Assembly: GCA_918026815.1 (NCBI GenBank)
Contig: CAKJVC010000003.1
Location: 124,001-188,000, forward strand
Length of the DNA: 64,000 bases
Origin: Chalara sp. BL73
Taxonomy: Eukaryota; Ascomycota; Leotiomycetes; Helotiales
Direction: 5' to 3'
The notes under the pieces: model-generated
Database searches by the model: none
The model's input: only the letters and a program-made list of their open reading frames with translations
Told to the model about the DNA's origin: nothing
Shown here: in pieces, positions 11,372-23,451 of the stretch
How positions within the stretch are numbered: position 1 is the stretch's first letter
Layout of the letters: the number at the start of each line of letters is the position of its first letter
Made by a program: the position numbers and the translations under genes

Positions 11372-13180
11372 ATGCCTCAACAGCGGTCAAGAAAGAATGG
11401 CAGAATCCGTAAGACATCTTCGAAGGTGACCATAAACTTTGACGAGAGATCGGCTCAAAATGACAGCGAAAACGAGCGCATGGACATGTCAGACAAGGAT
11501 GAAGAAGAGGATGAGCTGGAGAGGCTGGTGATGGGCGATGATGCTGGGTTTCGGGCGCATTTAAGTATGGGAAATATGGAAGTGGATGAGGAGGAAGAGC
11601 CTGAGAAAGAGGGTGCGGAAGAGGGGGATGTAGAGGCCGAATCCGATTTGGAAAACGTTAATGATGCTGATGTAAGGTCCTTTTTTGATGCAAGAAGATC
11701 AAAGGCTAACAGGCTGTAGTTATTTTTTTACGACTCAGGTCCGGCAGGTCCCAATGTACAGGCATTGGTGCCGTTCAATGGACCAGAAGAACAAGAGAAC
11801 GAAGATGCGCCGGCGTGGGAGGACAGCGACGATGACCGACTCAATATATCCTTAGCAGGAAACTCTCGTTTGCGAAAACTTCGAGTAAATGCAGCAGAAG
11901 ATGTGGTTAGTGGGAAGGAATATACAAGGAGGTTACGACGACAATTCGAAGTCCTACACCCTGTTCCAGAATGGGCACAACAATCATCTCGACCATCGAA
12001 AAGACGCCGGAGGTCGTCAGAAAGCTCAGATTCATCCATATCGGCTGATGAAGACGATATATCTACACTACCGCTTGCGCGTTTCCTCCAAGATGCAAGT
12101 TCCCTATCAAGAGCAGCTCCAGAACCAGGAAAGAAGATCAAGCTCCGCCCAGAAAAACTCAACATCCAGAAAACACATCCGATTCCGGGACCGCAACCTT
12201 CAGCCGTCACATCGCTCTCCTTCCATCCCGAATATCCCGTGCTCCTCTCTTCAGGCTTGGCATCTACGCTGTATATGCACCACATAGCACCCGCAGCGCT
12301 TCCCACGCCCAACCCACGGATCACATCCGTCCACATCCGCGGAACACCAATACATACGTCTGCCTTCCATCCCAATGGCGAGAAAATATTCTTCTCTGGC
12401 CGCCGCAGCTATTTTCACACGTGGGATATGCCATCCGGCACCATTCAGAAGGTAAATCGGGTCTACGGGCACAAGGAAGAACAAAAATCGATGGAGAGGT
12501 TCAAAATCAGCCCTTGTGGACGATACATGGGTCTCGTGGGCTCGTCGAAGAAAGGTGGTGGCGTGATCAATATATTAAATGCGAGCACGACGCAATGGAT
12601 AGCTGCAGCACGTATAGAGGGCAAGAATGGTGTCGCGGACTTCGCATGGTGGGGCGACGGAGAAGGGTTCACTGTTGTCGGGAAGGGAGGAGACGTGGGA
12701 GAGTACAACGTGGAAGCCCGATCGTTCGTTACTCGATGGATAGATGACGGCTCTATCGGCGCCACGGTCGTCGCGCTGGGCGGTTCAGGCGGACCCAAGC
12801 CCCTCGGCAGCGACAGATGGGTCGTCATCGGCTCGCAAAGCGGAATCATAAACATCTACGACCGCCGCACGTTCGTCACGGGCAACGAGATCACGGTCAA
12901 GGAGCGACCCGAGCCGAAGAAGCGCTTCGAGCAGCTTGTCACGCCAACGAGCAACCTGGCGTTCAGCCCCGACGGACAGCTTTTGGCCTTCAGCAGCAAA
13001 TGGAAGAAGGACGCATTGCGGTTGGTGCACCTGCCCAGTTGTGAGGTATATCGGAACTGGCCTACGAGCTCGACACCATTGGGCACCATCACTGCAGTGG
13101 CGTTTTCGAGAGGCAGCGATATGCTAGCCGTTGGAAACGAAGCCGGCAAGATCAGACTGTGGGAGATACGGAGCTATTAG
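11372..13180 (+). CDS. UTP18: U3 snoRNP / SSU processome WD40 protein Utp18, join(11372..11671,11720..13180)
   Basis: A component of the small-subunit processome that binds U3 snoRNP and is needed for 18S rRNA maturation in the nucleolus. Exon 1 (100 codons) is joined to exon 2 across a 48-nt intron (GTAAGG...CTGTAG, branch GCTAAC), restoring the frame as NDAD|LFFYDSGP. The product is 586 residues, close to the family norm of about 600. The N-terminal third is acidic and low-complexity (DEEEDE, EEEEPEKEG), typical of Utp18. From about residue 215 there are WD40-type repeats, for example SLSFHPEYPVLLSSG, TSAFHPNGEKIFFSGR, LAFSPDGQLLAFSSKW and AVAFSRGSDMLAVGNEAG near the C-terminus. The intron carries an in-frame TAG at its 3' end, so retention would truncate the protein. 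Confidence 0.9.
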
Positions 13181-13735
13181 ATGAGCCACTTGAATGAAAC
13201 TCTTCGCAGCTACAGCTTGATGGCAGGCCATTGATTCCTGCAAAATCTTCCCCATGATGCGTAGACATGTGATTGTTAACAATCGGGATGCAGCGGTTGA
13301 TAAGCGACTCATTCGCCTCGCCTTCCTCTATCCTGTCACCCCCTGACTTAAGCGAGGGAATCACCACAACATGCAGGAAGCGGCAGTCAGGCTTGTGATC
13401 TCCTCTCCGTACTCTACTAATCTTCACTTATGATCTACAGATTCAACCCCTGCCAATTCGCCGTTCTCTGCTCGTACCATGCATAAAAATCCTGGGGATC
13501 ACGGCCCGACGCCCCGGACGAATCCGAAGATTAACCGTACCAATGATTACCCGCTTCACCCATCGTCCCCTTTAACATTTAAAATATTGATAACTAGTAG
13601 TTCTAGCCTTACTTTTCCTAAGAGAATGCTTATATCCATATCTTCGCGCAAGTTGAGAACCGTGATATCATAAAATTTCACGTGAAAGACAATTGTGAGA
13701 TTTCGGGACGGAAATGTTGATAGAGAAACGGAGAG
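13181..13735. other. Intergenic: 3' region of Utp18 and promoter of the MFS gene
   Basis: About 555 bp between two plus-strand genes. No TATA box or conserved element is obvious to me and no RNA gene is seen. Confidence 0.6.
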
Positions 13736-15178
13736 ATGGCATCCATGGAGCTCGGCACAAGAAATGGCAATGATGAGGACGCAACCACGGAGCCAGCGAC
13801 GAACGGCACGGAGGCATGTGTAGCTCATGGAAATCTTAAGCTTTTCAGCGCAAGCTTCTCGTTCTTCGTAGCCGGCACGAACGACGGGAGCATCGGCGCG
13901 CTCTTACCGTATATCCTGGCCTCCTACAAGATCGGACCAGGGCTCGTCTCGGTCCTGTACCTCGCGACCTTCCTCGCCTGGCTCCTCGCAGCCCTAACTA
14001 ACGCCCCCCTCCCGTACCACCTCACCCTCCGCGCCCTGCTAACCCTCGGCGCGACACTCCAACTCCTCTCCCAAGCGCTTCGCCCCTGGAACCCGCCATT
14101 CCCCCTCTACACCTTCACCTTCTTCCTCGCTGCGCTGGGCCAAGCATATCAAGACGCGCACGCCAATACGTTCGTGGCCTCCACCCCCACGAGTGGGACG
14201 CATAACCGCTTGGGGCTCATCCACGCCATGTACGGGTTGGGATGTCTCGTGAGTCCTTTCGTCGCCACAGGGATCGCCGGGACCAGAGATGGAAGATGGA
14301 TGTTATTCTATGTCTTCCCTCTGGGGCTGAGCGCGGTGAACGTCGTATTGGTTCTATTTGCGTTCCCGGGGCCGTTCATGGTTGACGATAGGGGAGCAGA
14401 AAGAGACAGTAACAGGAGCGCGAGGCAAGAAATACGCACCGTGTTTAAGTCCCGTGGCTTTTGGCTATTGAGCCTTTTCTACTTCTTCCATATCGGTGTG
14501 TGCTCCACCACCGCTGGTACGTTTCCCTCCTTGCTTGCCATACGGAAGCTAACACAGATAGGATGGGTGGTCGAATACCTCATTCAACTCCGCCACGGCT
14601 CCCCCACAACAGCCGGCTATGTCCCTTCGGGCTTCTACGGCGGCATGACATTGGGCCGGCTCCTCCTCGCCGAACCTGCGCATCGCTATGGAGAACGGTC
14701 CATGTTGTGTCTCTACACTTTGCTATGCTTCGCCTCGCACCTCCTCTTCTGGCTCATCCCGAATCTGGTGAGCAGCGCCGTGGCATTCAGCCTCATCGGA
14801 TTCTTCCTAGGTCCATTTTTCGCCGCAGTATGTCTATCCCCTATACCCCAGCTCCTCTTTGACTACAAGGAAGGAAACGAGAATACGAAGACTGACAAGA
14901 ATAGGGCATCTCCGTGGCTTCACAATTACTGCCGGGACATGTACAGTCTGCGGCCCTAGGTGGGTTGCTCACCGTTTGTGGAACGAAATTGAGATGCTGA
15001 CAAGATAGGAATGATCTTCGTGACAGCCCAAGCCGGCGGCGCGCTCTTCCCAAGCTTGATAGGCGCAATCGCCAATGCTGCAGGTGTCAAGGCATTACAA
15101 CCTGTAGTGGCCGGACTGATTGTCCTGATGGGGGTTAGCTGGGTGTTGGTGCCGAAAGTCGAGAGACATCTTGAGTAG
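13736..15178 (+). CDS. MFS transporter (BSC6/FHS-like), join(13736..14516,14562..14827,14905..14959,15009..15178)
   Basis: A major facilitator superfamily membrane transporter, probably at the plasma membrane; substrate unknown. Splicing by eye gives 423 residues. Intron 1 (14517-14561, 45 nt, GTACGT...GATAG with GCTAAC branch) contains no stop and keeps frame, so it is easily missed. Removing it joins TTAG|WVVEYL. Intron 2 (14828-14904, GTATGT...AATAG) and intron 3 (14960-15008) restore FFAA|GISVASQLLPG and SAAL|GMIFVTAQAGG, which match the C-terminal helices of this family. Hydrophobic segments are regularly spaced from about residue 37 to the end, with an N-terminal cytoplasmic tail and a charged central loop (about residues 220-235), consistent with about 12 transmembrane helices. 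The resemblance to yeast Bsc6 and fucose-permease-like fungal MFS proteins is from pattern memory. Confidence 0.8.
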
Positions 15179-16437
15179 GGTTAGTCGTGAGGGCTGTTAA
15201 ACACGTCTTGCTTGTTTCAATGATACAAACATGCAAAGAAGACTCCTTGATAGCTAACGACTTGTTGCGTTTGGAGAACTTACGCACCATGATTTGAAGA
15301 AACTCTAATGTTGTAAAGTCTTGCTAGTGGGATGCTGATCCTTATCAAATCTCGAACAAACATCTGCCTTTTAACCGCAAATATTGTCACTTGGCAGACA
15401 CTTAATAGTTTGAAGCGGGATGGTCAAGTCATGACCTGATACCTCCTGATTGAGTTTGCTCAGCTTGACTAGTAGCTTCAGAAGTAGAAAATGCAATGCT
15501 AAGCAGCTTGATAGCAAACAAAAACGTCGGAGAACACCTATCACGCAAAGATGAAATGTCAAGAAGTGTTTTGAAAGTTTTTCATATATCAGCAGCGGTA
15601 GCTATCTCAGCTACCACCCAGCCATCTCGCTCTTATGCCGCTACACTAAGGTAGGCAAATCCATCATCACACACAAGTCCATGCTCAGAATTCGAGCATC
15701 CATCTATCTCTCTATCGCTCCTTCCATTCCATTCTAAGTATTTCCACGATCCATGCATTTTACGACCCACCCTCTCATGCGACTAGCAAACAGACCAACA
15801 ACGCAATGCAAAAAGTTCCGCACGAAAATTAAGATGGAAGTATGAGGAAGTGTGAACAGGAATCGAACCGTATTAAGGTCGAATCGAATATAGAAAGCCA
15901 TGACGGAGGTACAAATAATATGTACGGTATGTGTGTGTGTGTCGGAGATCTCGATAAGTTCTTTAACGAGAAAGAGTGAGATTAAGCCGAGTCGCTGTCT
16001 GTGATAAGACGTGAAGTCGTACTCATAGGAAAGGTGTTTAGTTTCGATGATCGTCAATTTTTCATGTGCGATCGTGGTCGTATGTGTAGTTTTATTTTCT
16101 TGGTGGTATTGGGGACAAGGCTCCGCAGCCCAAAATAAAGAAAACGAATAGTGGAAGGATTCCTGATCCAAGAGTAACGCGGTCATTCCATGCCCGTATG
16201 CAAGGACTGATAGGATATAGGATCGCTGAATAACTCAAAAGTATGCCGATGCAATATGCACGCCAATACGCCAGAGCAAAAATAATAATAATAAGGTAAA
16301 ATGCCGCTCGGTCTGCGAAAATAAAGCAGCAAACGCCCGTCTAAAGGTCGAGGACGAACGTTGAGAATATGAATTGTAGATGGGAGAAATCACAAACTCC
16401 GGCAATGCCATGCAATGCGAAACCCAAAGCAAAAATA
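15179..16437. other. Intergenic between convergent MFS and Cdc25 genes
   Basis: About 1.26 kb, presumably shared by both 3' untranslated regions. It holds a short GT-repeat near 15930-15942 and an AATAAT run near 16280-16294. A minus-strand frame of 150 codons (15734-16186) is low-complexity and looks like chance. No gene is supported. Confidence 0.55.
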
Positions 16438-18271
16438 TTAGAATGACACGAGACGCCGAGGCATTGGCGATCCTAGGCTCTTGCCTCGATCATGCCCTAA
16501 CATTGGTGATCCCATGCTGTTAAACGTGATATCGTCATCAGTCGTTCTTGATCGATTCGGTGCTGTTGGACTATCTTCCATGCTATGCTGGCCAAAAGCA
16601 AATGTCTGTGATCGGCCAAGCTTGGCACGGTTTTGACGAAGCTTGCCCATCTCTCGCTCGCAAGTGTACGCATGCGCCTTGTCATCCATCTCCACGTAAT
16701 TTTGGGGATAGCAACGATCTCGGTGCTCCTTAAAGAAGTTGCTGTAGCCGCCATCCAAAATGTAAACCTCTGGGTAAGTGAGCTTGGGATAACATTCAGC
16801 ATTGATAGAGCGATCATGCTTGCGAATGTGACGTGCCATGATTGGTGCTCGGTGGGCAGAATATTCACAGTGGAAGATTAGCAGCATTTTACCTGCAGGG
16901 CCCTGTTCGAAAAGTTGGCTAGCGAGGTGTTCTTTGTCATTGTAGTTCACAGCACCGTTAATGTGACCTCCCTCAAACTCATACTCAAATCGGCAATCAA
17001 TAATCAATCGCTGATCAAAGTCTCTATCATATTGGCCGCCCAGGACTTCAAGCAGAGTATCCTTCGTGATCCTAGGAATGCTATCAGGTTGACCCTCCTG
17101 AAAGAAATGTGGCAGGACTGGTTGATGAAGCGGCTCTTCCATGTCGACAACAGTGTTCAAGCTACTTTGAACAGTCTCCCCCTTAGGTTTCATTACATCT
17201 CCAGGGTTCTCGAACATGCTTAATGACCGACGGAATTGCTTTCTTGGCCGGAACATTGGGTTTGAAGTACGTCTGTTATGGTTGCCGATTGGCGAGCCAT
17301 TTCGAAACGACGACATGCTGCCGAAAGGTTTGCTGACTCGGGGAAATCCCATAAGCGCGGACGCAGAGGGACTATTAGCAGACTGTGGTCTCCGTTCTTG
17401 CACTGGTGATTCTCCAAAGCACTCGTCAAGTGACATAGACGTCGATGTGCACAGCTTGCTAGATCCGATACCAAACTTGAAGGGGGGCAATTGGCCGTCT
17501 GCACTCCAAGGACCGAGGGCACTGGAGCCTAGATTACTGGTAGTCAATCCCTTTGTTCGGGCGAGCGATGGTCGAACTAAAATAGATTTTCGGCGCCTGG
17601 AAGAATTAGTATATGAGCCGTGGAATGTGCAATCTAGCTTACTCAACGCCAGGTCTTGGAGTCTCCACAGGACGAGGTGGGGATGACTGAAGCATCTCCA
17701 TATCCGTATCCTGTGGTTGAGGTGATGGTGATTGGACCTGCATTAATGTGTGGTATGGCTGCTTGTGAGGAAGAGGCGAGATGTCCATTCGCTCATCTAA
17801 TGGGCCTGGAGAAGAAGATGGTATGGGAGGAGTTGTAACACATTCTAGTAACGGTTAATACTCTTCTGCCAATATACCAATAGTCCATAATTACCCCTGC
17901 CATCTATTGTTCCAAAAAGGTTCGATGTAAAAAGAGACCGACGAGGTGTTGGCAGTTGAGGACTACAAAAAATCAGCCGTGTTTTTTCTATCAAGAAGGA
18001 ACATATACCTCATATCGATATGAAAATTTTGTGAAAGATCCGCAGCTAGACTAGCTGTGGGTGAAGAACCTCTGACAGGTCTCATTTGGAAGTAATCTGG
18101 TTTGCTCGATTGCTTCAAGCTCAGATCCCGAAAGTCGAATGCCCCTGGCCCAAAATTATTTCCTCCCACAGCTATATGTGCGTGTGGATGTGATGTGTAC
18201 ATGTCGTTTCGTCCTCCCCATCTTGACATTAAAGAAGGTTGGTGCATGGCAGCCAGTGGTGAGGACTCCAT
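16438..18271 (-). CDS. nimT: Cdc25-type M-phase inducer phosphatase, complement(join(16438..17596,17643..17844,17895..17962,18009..18271))
   Basis: The tyrosine phosphatase that removes inhibitory phosphate from Cdk1 and drives entry into mitosis. Four exons give 563 residues, near the length of Aspergillus NimT. The catalytic P-loop HCEYSAHR contains Cys421 and Arg427 (CX5R) within a rhodanese/Cdc25 domain at about residues 325-480, followed by the conserved YPEVYILDGGYSNFF stretch. Three introns of 46, 50 and 46 nt restore recognisable N-terminal sequence: SSPTASLAADLSQNFHID, then SPQLPTPRRSLF, then TTPPIPSSSPG, then ERRKSILVRPSLARTKG. The start at 18271 (MESSPLAAM) is chosen because family members begin this way; the frame is open further upstream to an earlier ATG at 18421. 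The N-terminal half is Ser/Pro-rich and probably a phospho-regulatory region. The symbol follows the Aspergillus orthologue. Confidence 0.92.
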
Positions 18272-19204
18272 GATGAAGGCAGATAAGATGATAGTATCAC
18301 TGCCGGGTGATACTCTTGTGCATTCAATTGAGCAGCCCGAGGATCCAATTCCTTGCTGGGAATTGTGTCGTGGAGACAATTGCTGACTCGAATAACCCTG
18401 GCAGAGGTGGCTGGTCGACAACAGTGAGAAGACGATTATTTGGTCGTCGCGAGTAGCGGAGACACGACCGGAGAATCGAGAGGCCCGGGGATTTGGAGGT
18501 CGGGAGGGAAGCCTACTGGAATGTCTGATGCATCGAGACTTCTTCGGGATCGTCGTCTGGTTGGTATGCTCCCTTATAAGCTACCGCGAGTGGTGGCTTG
18601 CTTCTTCCTTAGGTGTAGTGTGTCGGTACCCTTTTGTCGAAGATAAGTACATACGATATGGCTGGACAGGACCAATCGAAATGTAAATGAAACTTCTCCG
18701 TTGGGGGGGGTTGGAAGGGGAAGAAGCAAACCTTTTGAGGAGAGGGAGGGAGGTGAGGGTTAAAAGAGAGCAACAAACGAGGAGGAGGAGGAGAGAAGAA
18801 GAAGCAAGCAAAGGGCCCTTTTGGCTGAGGGTCTCCACCCTTGAGGATGTTGACCTGGCGATGTTGTGGGTGGTAGTAGCCGTAGCGTTAATTAGCGTGA
18901 ATGGAGGAGCAAGCAACAGTAGCAGAAGCAGCAGCAGCAGCAGCATCCGAGAGAACTGGAGCCAGTCTGAGAGGGTTGATAGGGTAATGGGGGAAGTGAG
19001 CGGGGGGGGGAGGGATGGAAGGGTTGAAGGGGTGAAGGGGGTGATGGTTACGACGGTAAGTCCCTGTCAGCGGTTCCCTGTTGGTTAGCTCCCAGGGAAG
19101 CTCCAATAGGGTACAGGACTGGGCTGGGCTGTAGTAATGGACAGTGAGCGAGTCGCTGGGTTCCCTGCGCGCCGAGCAACCAGGGAATACAGTAGTAATT
19201 GAAA

Positions 19205-19222
19205 AGAGAGAGAGAGAGAGAG
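19205..19222. repeat. AG dinucleotide microsatellite
   Basis: Uninterrupted GA/AG tract of about 18 bp in the region upstream of Cdc25. Confidence 0.8.
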
Positions 19223-20057
19223 TTACAGTGACGAGGGATCAAAAAAGAGAACCCTTCCAAGGATCATAGGCGCCACCAAAACTCTTTTGTGTCAAGACTC
19301 GGAGAGCGCAACAGCCAGCACGAAAAACAAAAATTCAAATACAACGAGTAGGTAGGTTACAGTCAGGATGTAGTGAAGCAGTTTTCAACGCGCAAATGAT
19401 AGATGAGTTAACTAGCCTTTCATCACATTAACGGTTTGCTGTAGAAATTATTTACAGTCCTGTATCCTCGAGTTGAAGCAAGGTACAACAGGTGCAGTAT
19501 CACATTTTCTTATCGCAGCTTCTTAGGTTTAGCCGACCACGGAAGAAGAAGAAAAAGAAGAAGAGAAGAAAGGCTGTTGTTGCTGCTGAAGAAGCCCGAA
19601 ACACCCCCCCGAAAGGCCCACCGTCAGCCTACACATGTAAGCCTATAATAATTAAAATTGTAGCGTCACAAAGCCCTACAGTACACGACAACAAGTATGG
19701 AAATCCAGCTTCACCTGCACAGATAACTCAGCCCTGTGTACAGTCGTACTGTAGTAGCAGTAGATTTATCCCTACCACGGTAAAAAAGAACTAAACTAAT
19801 TGCTACGCCTCACAGCGACATTTCACAAACAGCTGTTGAGAAGGACACAGACGGGTACTGTGCTGTAGTAGTCAGACTCTCTCCCCTTCACTCCCCAGGA
19901 TCAATGGCATTGACTCCTTCTACCAGTTCTTACTGGGCGAAGGAATTCCACTCCATCGGAACATTTGAGTGTTTTGGGGCAATTATCAACAAGGGCTTTA
20001 CAATTATAGACGGTTCGTGAGGGAAAACGACATCGCCATGGCCACTGGTCCTGCACA

Positions 20058-20079
20058 TCTCTCTCTCTCTCTCTCTCTA
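20058..20079. repeat. CT dinucleotide microsatellite
   Basis: Uninterrupted TC/CT tract of about 22 bp in the region upstream of Cdc25. Confidence 0.8.
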
Positions 20080-23000
20080 GCTGGGGCGGCGGGGGGAACT
20101 TGTGTACGGAAAATTATTCTGCCCGAGCTTCATAAATTTTTCACTCCCGTGCATGATTGTGACCACAACGCATCTCTTGTTGCGATTTTCACGTTTCATG
20201 CTTCATCTACTCCAGGTTTTAAAAGTCCCATCATCATCATGCGTTCAGGTAATCTTCATGCGTTGCGCGCCCATCAATACGCCATCATCGTCATTCTGAT
20301 CGATTTCAAGTTTCCGCAGGTTACGCGATGTAAATATTGACAAACGCGTCTCCCAAACCTGGAAGATGCATCAGCCAGATCGGAACAGGATTTGCATCGT
20401 GAAATTTCATTCAGCCCTTCTTCGCTGGCAACAATTTCTAATTCTACTGTACTGTAATCTGCGAGCAGCCAATGACAGGCTAGTCAATGCTCCATCAAGA
20501 ACGAGCGTCTCGCCAACGTTAAGCAATTTGATCCAAAAATACGTGAGTTCGTTAAGGGTCGGGATGCCTTCAATTTCCTCTCGGTTGCCACCCAGTAACC
20601 AGCCGGGACATGGCTACCAAGAAACATGCGCCCCGTCCCGAATCCATTTCCAAATCCATTTCCAAATCCAGGAAGAGGAAGCTTGGACAGAATAGGAACC
20701 GCCGTCCAAGTCAAGGGCCGCATCTGTCGTCATTATACAGTATTTTCTTTCCAGAACTTACCTATTTTCCTGATGGCCTCGCACAAGGCCAACTTTTGCT
20801 TTTCCGTGGATTGCTGTGGGTGGCCGAGTGGTCTCCCAGGACAACGGCATCCGCAGGTCAACAAAAGCCCATTATCGTGACCGCCCTCGAAGCGGCTGCA
20901 TGCTTATCGGGCGTGCGCCCATGGCCGTGCGTGCACTTGTTGTGCTGGGGGTGTTTTTTTCGTACGGCAGACCAGTCAGCAGCCCTATTCGCAGCCAGCC
21001 TTGTGCGTCAAACGCACCAAGTCTCAGGATTCAACTCAGCCTCAAGTTATCAAGTCATATCAAGTCAAGCGCGGTCAGCCTACCCCACAGTAAAAACACC
21101 AACCAGCAACAGGAGAAAGTGCTCGAAGATGTCGTGATGGACAGAAAGCGAGTGTACCAAGACTTAGCGTGGTAGCTCTAGAGAGCTGACAACAGCTTGT
21201 TGGCCGCAAGACGTCCGAGAAGTTAAAACAAACTTCCCGAACCAGCGGTCAAGTGTACTTAGCAGGAAAGCCGCCAATGGATGGTCGAGCCAACACGCGC
21301 CCCCAGACTTCTAATTGTTTAGATGCTTCCGGTCCAAAAACAGGTGTTCCAACGTTCTGGAAACCACCGGCGTCAAAACTACTATAGCCGATACAAACTC
21401 TGCGAGTTCTCCATCTTTTCCCTCCCGGGCGCTTCCATGGCCCAGTTCTGTGGAGCGGGAGAGACGAGCACCTGAATCTGTCATCCTCGTTTTAGGAAAT
21501 GCAAAAACAAAAGGCAGGCCGAGTTGCAGCCTTTGGATGACGATCATACGCCGGGATAATGGTCGTCAAAATTTCCTCTGCAGCAACTGATTTTCCCTAC
21601 TGGGATGGGCTCATTACGTTGAATCATCCTTGAACTGCCTAATTAGTTACTTAACTGTAGAATTACTGAACAGTTGGCATTTTGCCAAACACTGGAGCAG
21701 CCGACAGTAGCAATCTACTGTACATAGTAGTCGAAGGGAGTGTGTATGACATCATGACAGCTTCACGAACCGGAATCCTGCTCTTGAACAGGAGGTTCCT
21801 TGTTGTGCAGCCAGTGAACACGTTTTTAGACACCAACTACAGTAAGGCTGTGTCGATCGCATATTGTGGACTAAAAGCAATTCAGATCTCGATCTGAAGG
21901 ATGGCTATGTGAACTCCGACTAGCGAAAAGCCCAGAAACAATAACACGCACACGCGCGTGTGTGTATTGTTTATTCCATTCAATGATGCTGTTAACCCTC
22001 AATTCAAGCTCCTACACAAACCACAAGACACCCGACAGGTTCAACAGCTCTTAGATCAGCAGCAGATCCCTCAAGGAAGAAAGGGTCTATTGCTACGGGC
22101 CGAGTCTGAAAACGATACAGGCTCCCGAGCCGTGTTTGCGGATCAGCTCATTATATAAATGCCGATTGTTTCGACTGTCACTCGTGTTTGAGCTCCAGTT
22201 CATGCACAGACAGACACACAAAGCTCTTTTTGTTGCCAACGCGGATTTGCCAAGGGTGGGCTGTAAACAACGAAAATCTGGAACACCTTTCGCCTAAGTT
22301 ACGCGCTGTCACGAGGAGGGGGAAAGAAAAACGCCCCCAGCAGTTCTTCACCCCCTAGACGTTACCTTGTTGGAATAGCTTCAGCTTGACATTTTATCCG
22401 AACAATGAACCCCTCCTTTTTGGTACCCATGAGGTCGATCAGGGGGCCCGACCCTAACTTCTGTGGATTTTGGGATTTTCACATCTTAAAACTCCAGATC
22501 ACATTGCTCAATTTGTCACGGTTGCCATGAGACTCACCTTCATCATCATGCTTTAGCTCTAAGTATCGTGCAGCTCTGCACCACAATTCACTGCAATGCA
22601 GTGCAAGGCACAAAATATCACGTTGTGCATCGCTTGCACCTGCATGTTTCGGACGCCTGTCATGTCAGCATGCAGCTGCTGCAGGAGGATTTTATAACCC
22701 CGCTATGCCAATGTCAAAGCGGCCGGGGGAGCTTCTTCAAGCTTCGACATTTCCGAGGTTGAGAGAGTCTTACAAGATATGGGCTGTACTTGTAGGCGAT
22801 CATCAGACGATGTGAAAGACATAAAACTCGGGTGCTGTCCGAGTTTTCCTTTAATTTGGGTAAGCTTAGAAGATGCTGACTCGGATTCAAGACGGAAATG
22901 GGGCGCAAGGCACAAGAGGATTCTTGATAACCAGTTGCAACGACCATACCTGCCTATTGCTTTGCAAAGGAGATGAGAATTGACGGTTCTTTCCGTCTTT

Positions 23001-23451
23001 ATCATACGTCTGAAGTCCGAATGTCCTCAATTACCAGCCAATTCCATGCAGGAAGTCCGGCCCAAGTGTCTACACTGCAGTTGTACAGGTCTCACATCTC
23101 TTTCTTTGCTAGTTGTAATCCATCCTGCATAATTTTATGTTTCTCTCAGTAGATTTCACATTCACAATGCTGTGACGGCTTTTGGAAGATTTCAGTGTTC
23201 GAGCTTCTGCTTAGACTTTCGCAGCATCCCTATCTATTCCTCCTTAAGTGAGGTATCATTAATTGTATACTCCAAACTTCATAAAAGTGTGGAGCTACTC
23301 GTCTTGCTGCGCTGAAATCAAATTGAGTTAGAATAAGTGCATCGAGTTCTGGTGGTCATCGAAAAGGCATGGAAGGAATATGATAGCATTCTTCATACTT
23401 TGTGAGACACGGAGTGGTTACCAGAGTCTTTCCATCATCGTCTCATTAGGA

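Larger units (their letters stand above)
18272..23451. other. 5.2-kb region upstream of Cdc25 with simple repeats, no supported gene
   Basis: The longest gene-free stretch among the housekeeping genes. It contains purine-rich or pyrimidine-rich tracts (18687-18830), a CAG run near 18925-18942, G-runs (18703-18710, 19000-19010), an AG repeat at 19205-19222, a CT repeat at 20058-20079 and a near-palindromic CA/TG tract at about 21936-21972. Open frames such as 20610-21137 (plus, 175 codons) look like chance products of biased composition: no domain, no recognisable sequence. It may hold a long 5' leader or distal promoter for Cdc25, or non-coding RNA. Confidence 0.5.

Noticed and set aside
15850..15925. 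Perfect tRNA B-box-like string (GGTTCGATTCC) on the minus strand
   Set aside because: The flanking bases do not form the T-stem or the acceptor and anticodon stems of a tRNA; it is a chance match.
15734..16186. 150-codon minus-strand frame between the MFS and Cdc25 genes
   Set aside because: Low-complexity His/Thr-rich translation of a GT/CA repeat, no family resemblance; it lies in the shared 3' regions.
18581..18946. Minus-strand 121-codon frame starting with a leucine run, resembling a signal peptide
   Set aside because: It is the translation of a CAG/CTG-type repeat tract upstream of Cdc25 with no conserved mature sequence.
20816..20875. Box-A-like sequence (TGGCCGAGTGG) on the plus strand resembling a Ser/Leu tRNA
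   Set aside because: No matching B box or cloverleaf in the following 100 bases.
20610..21137. 175-codon plus-strand open frame in the Cdc25 upstream region
   Set aside because: No recognisable domain, biased composition, a Phe-Pro-Asn repeat in another frame, and overlapping frames of similar length; it is probably chance.
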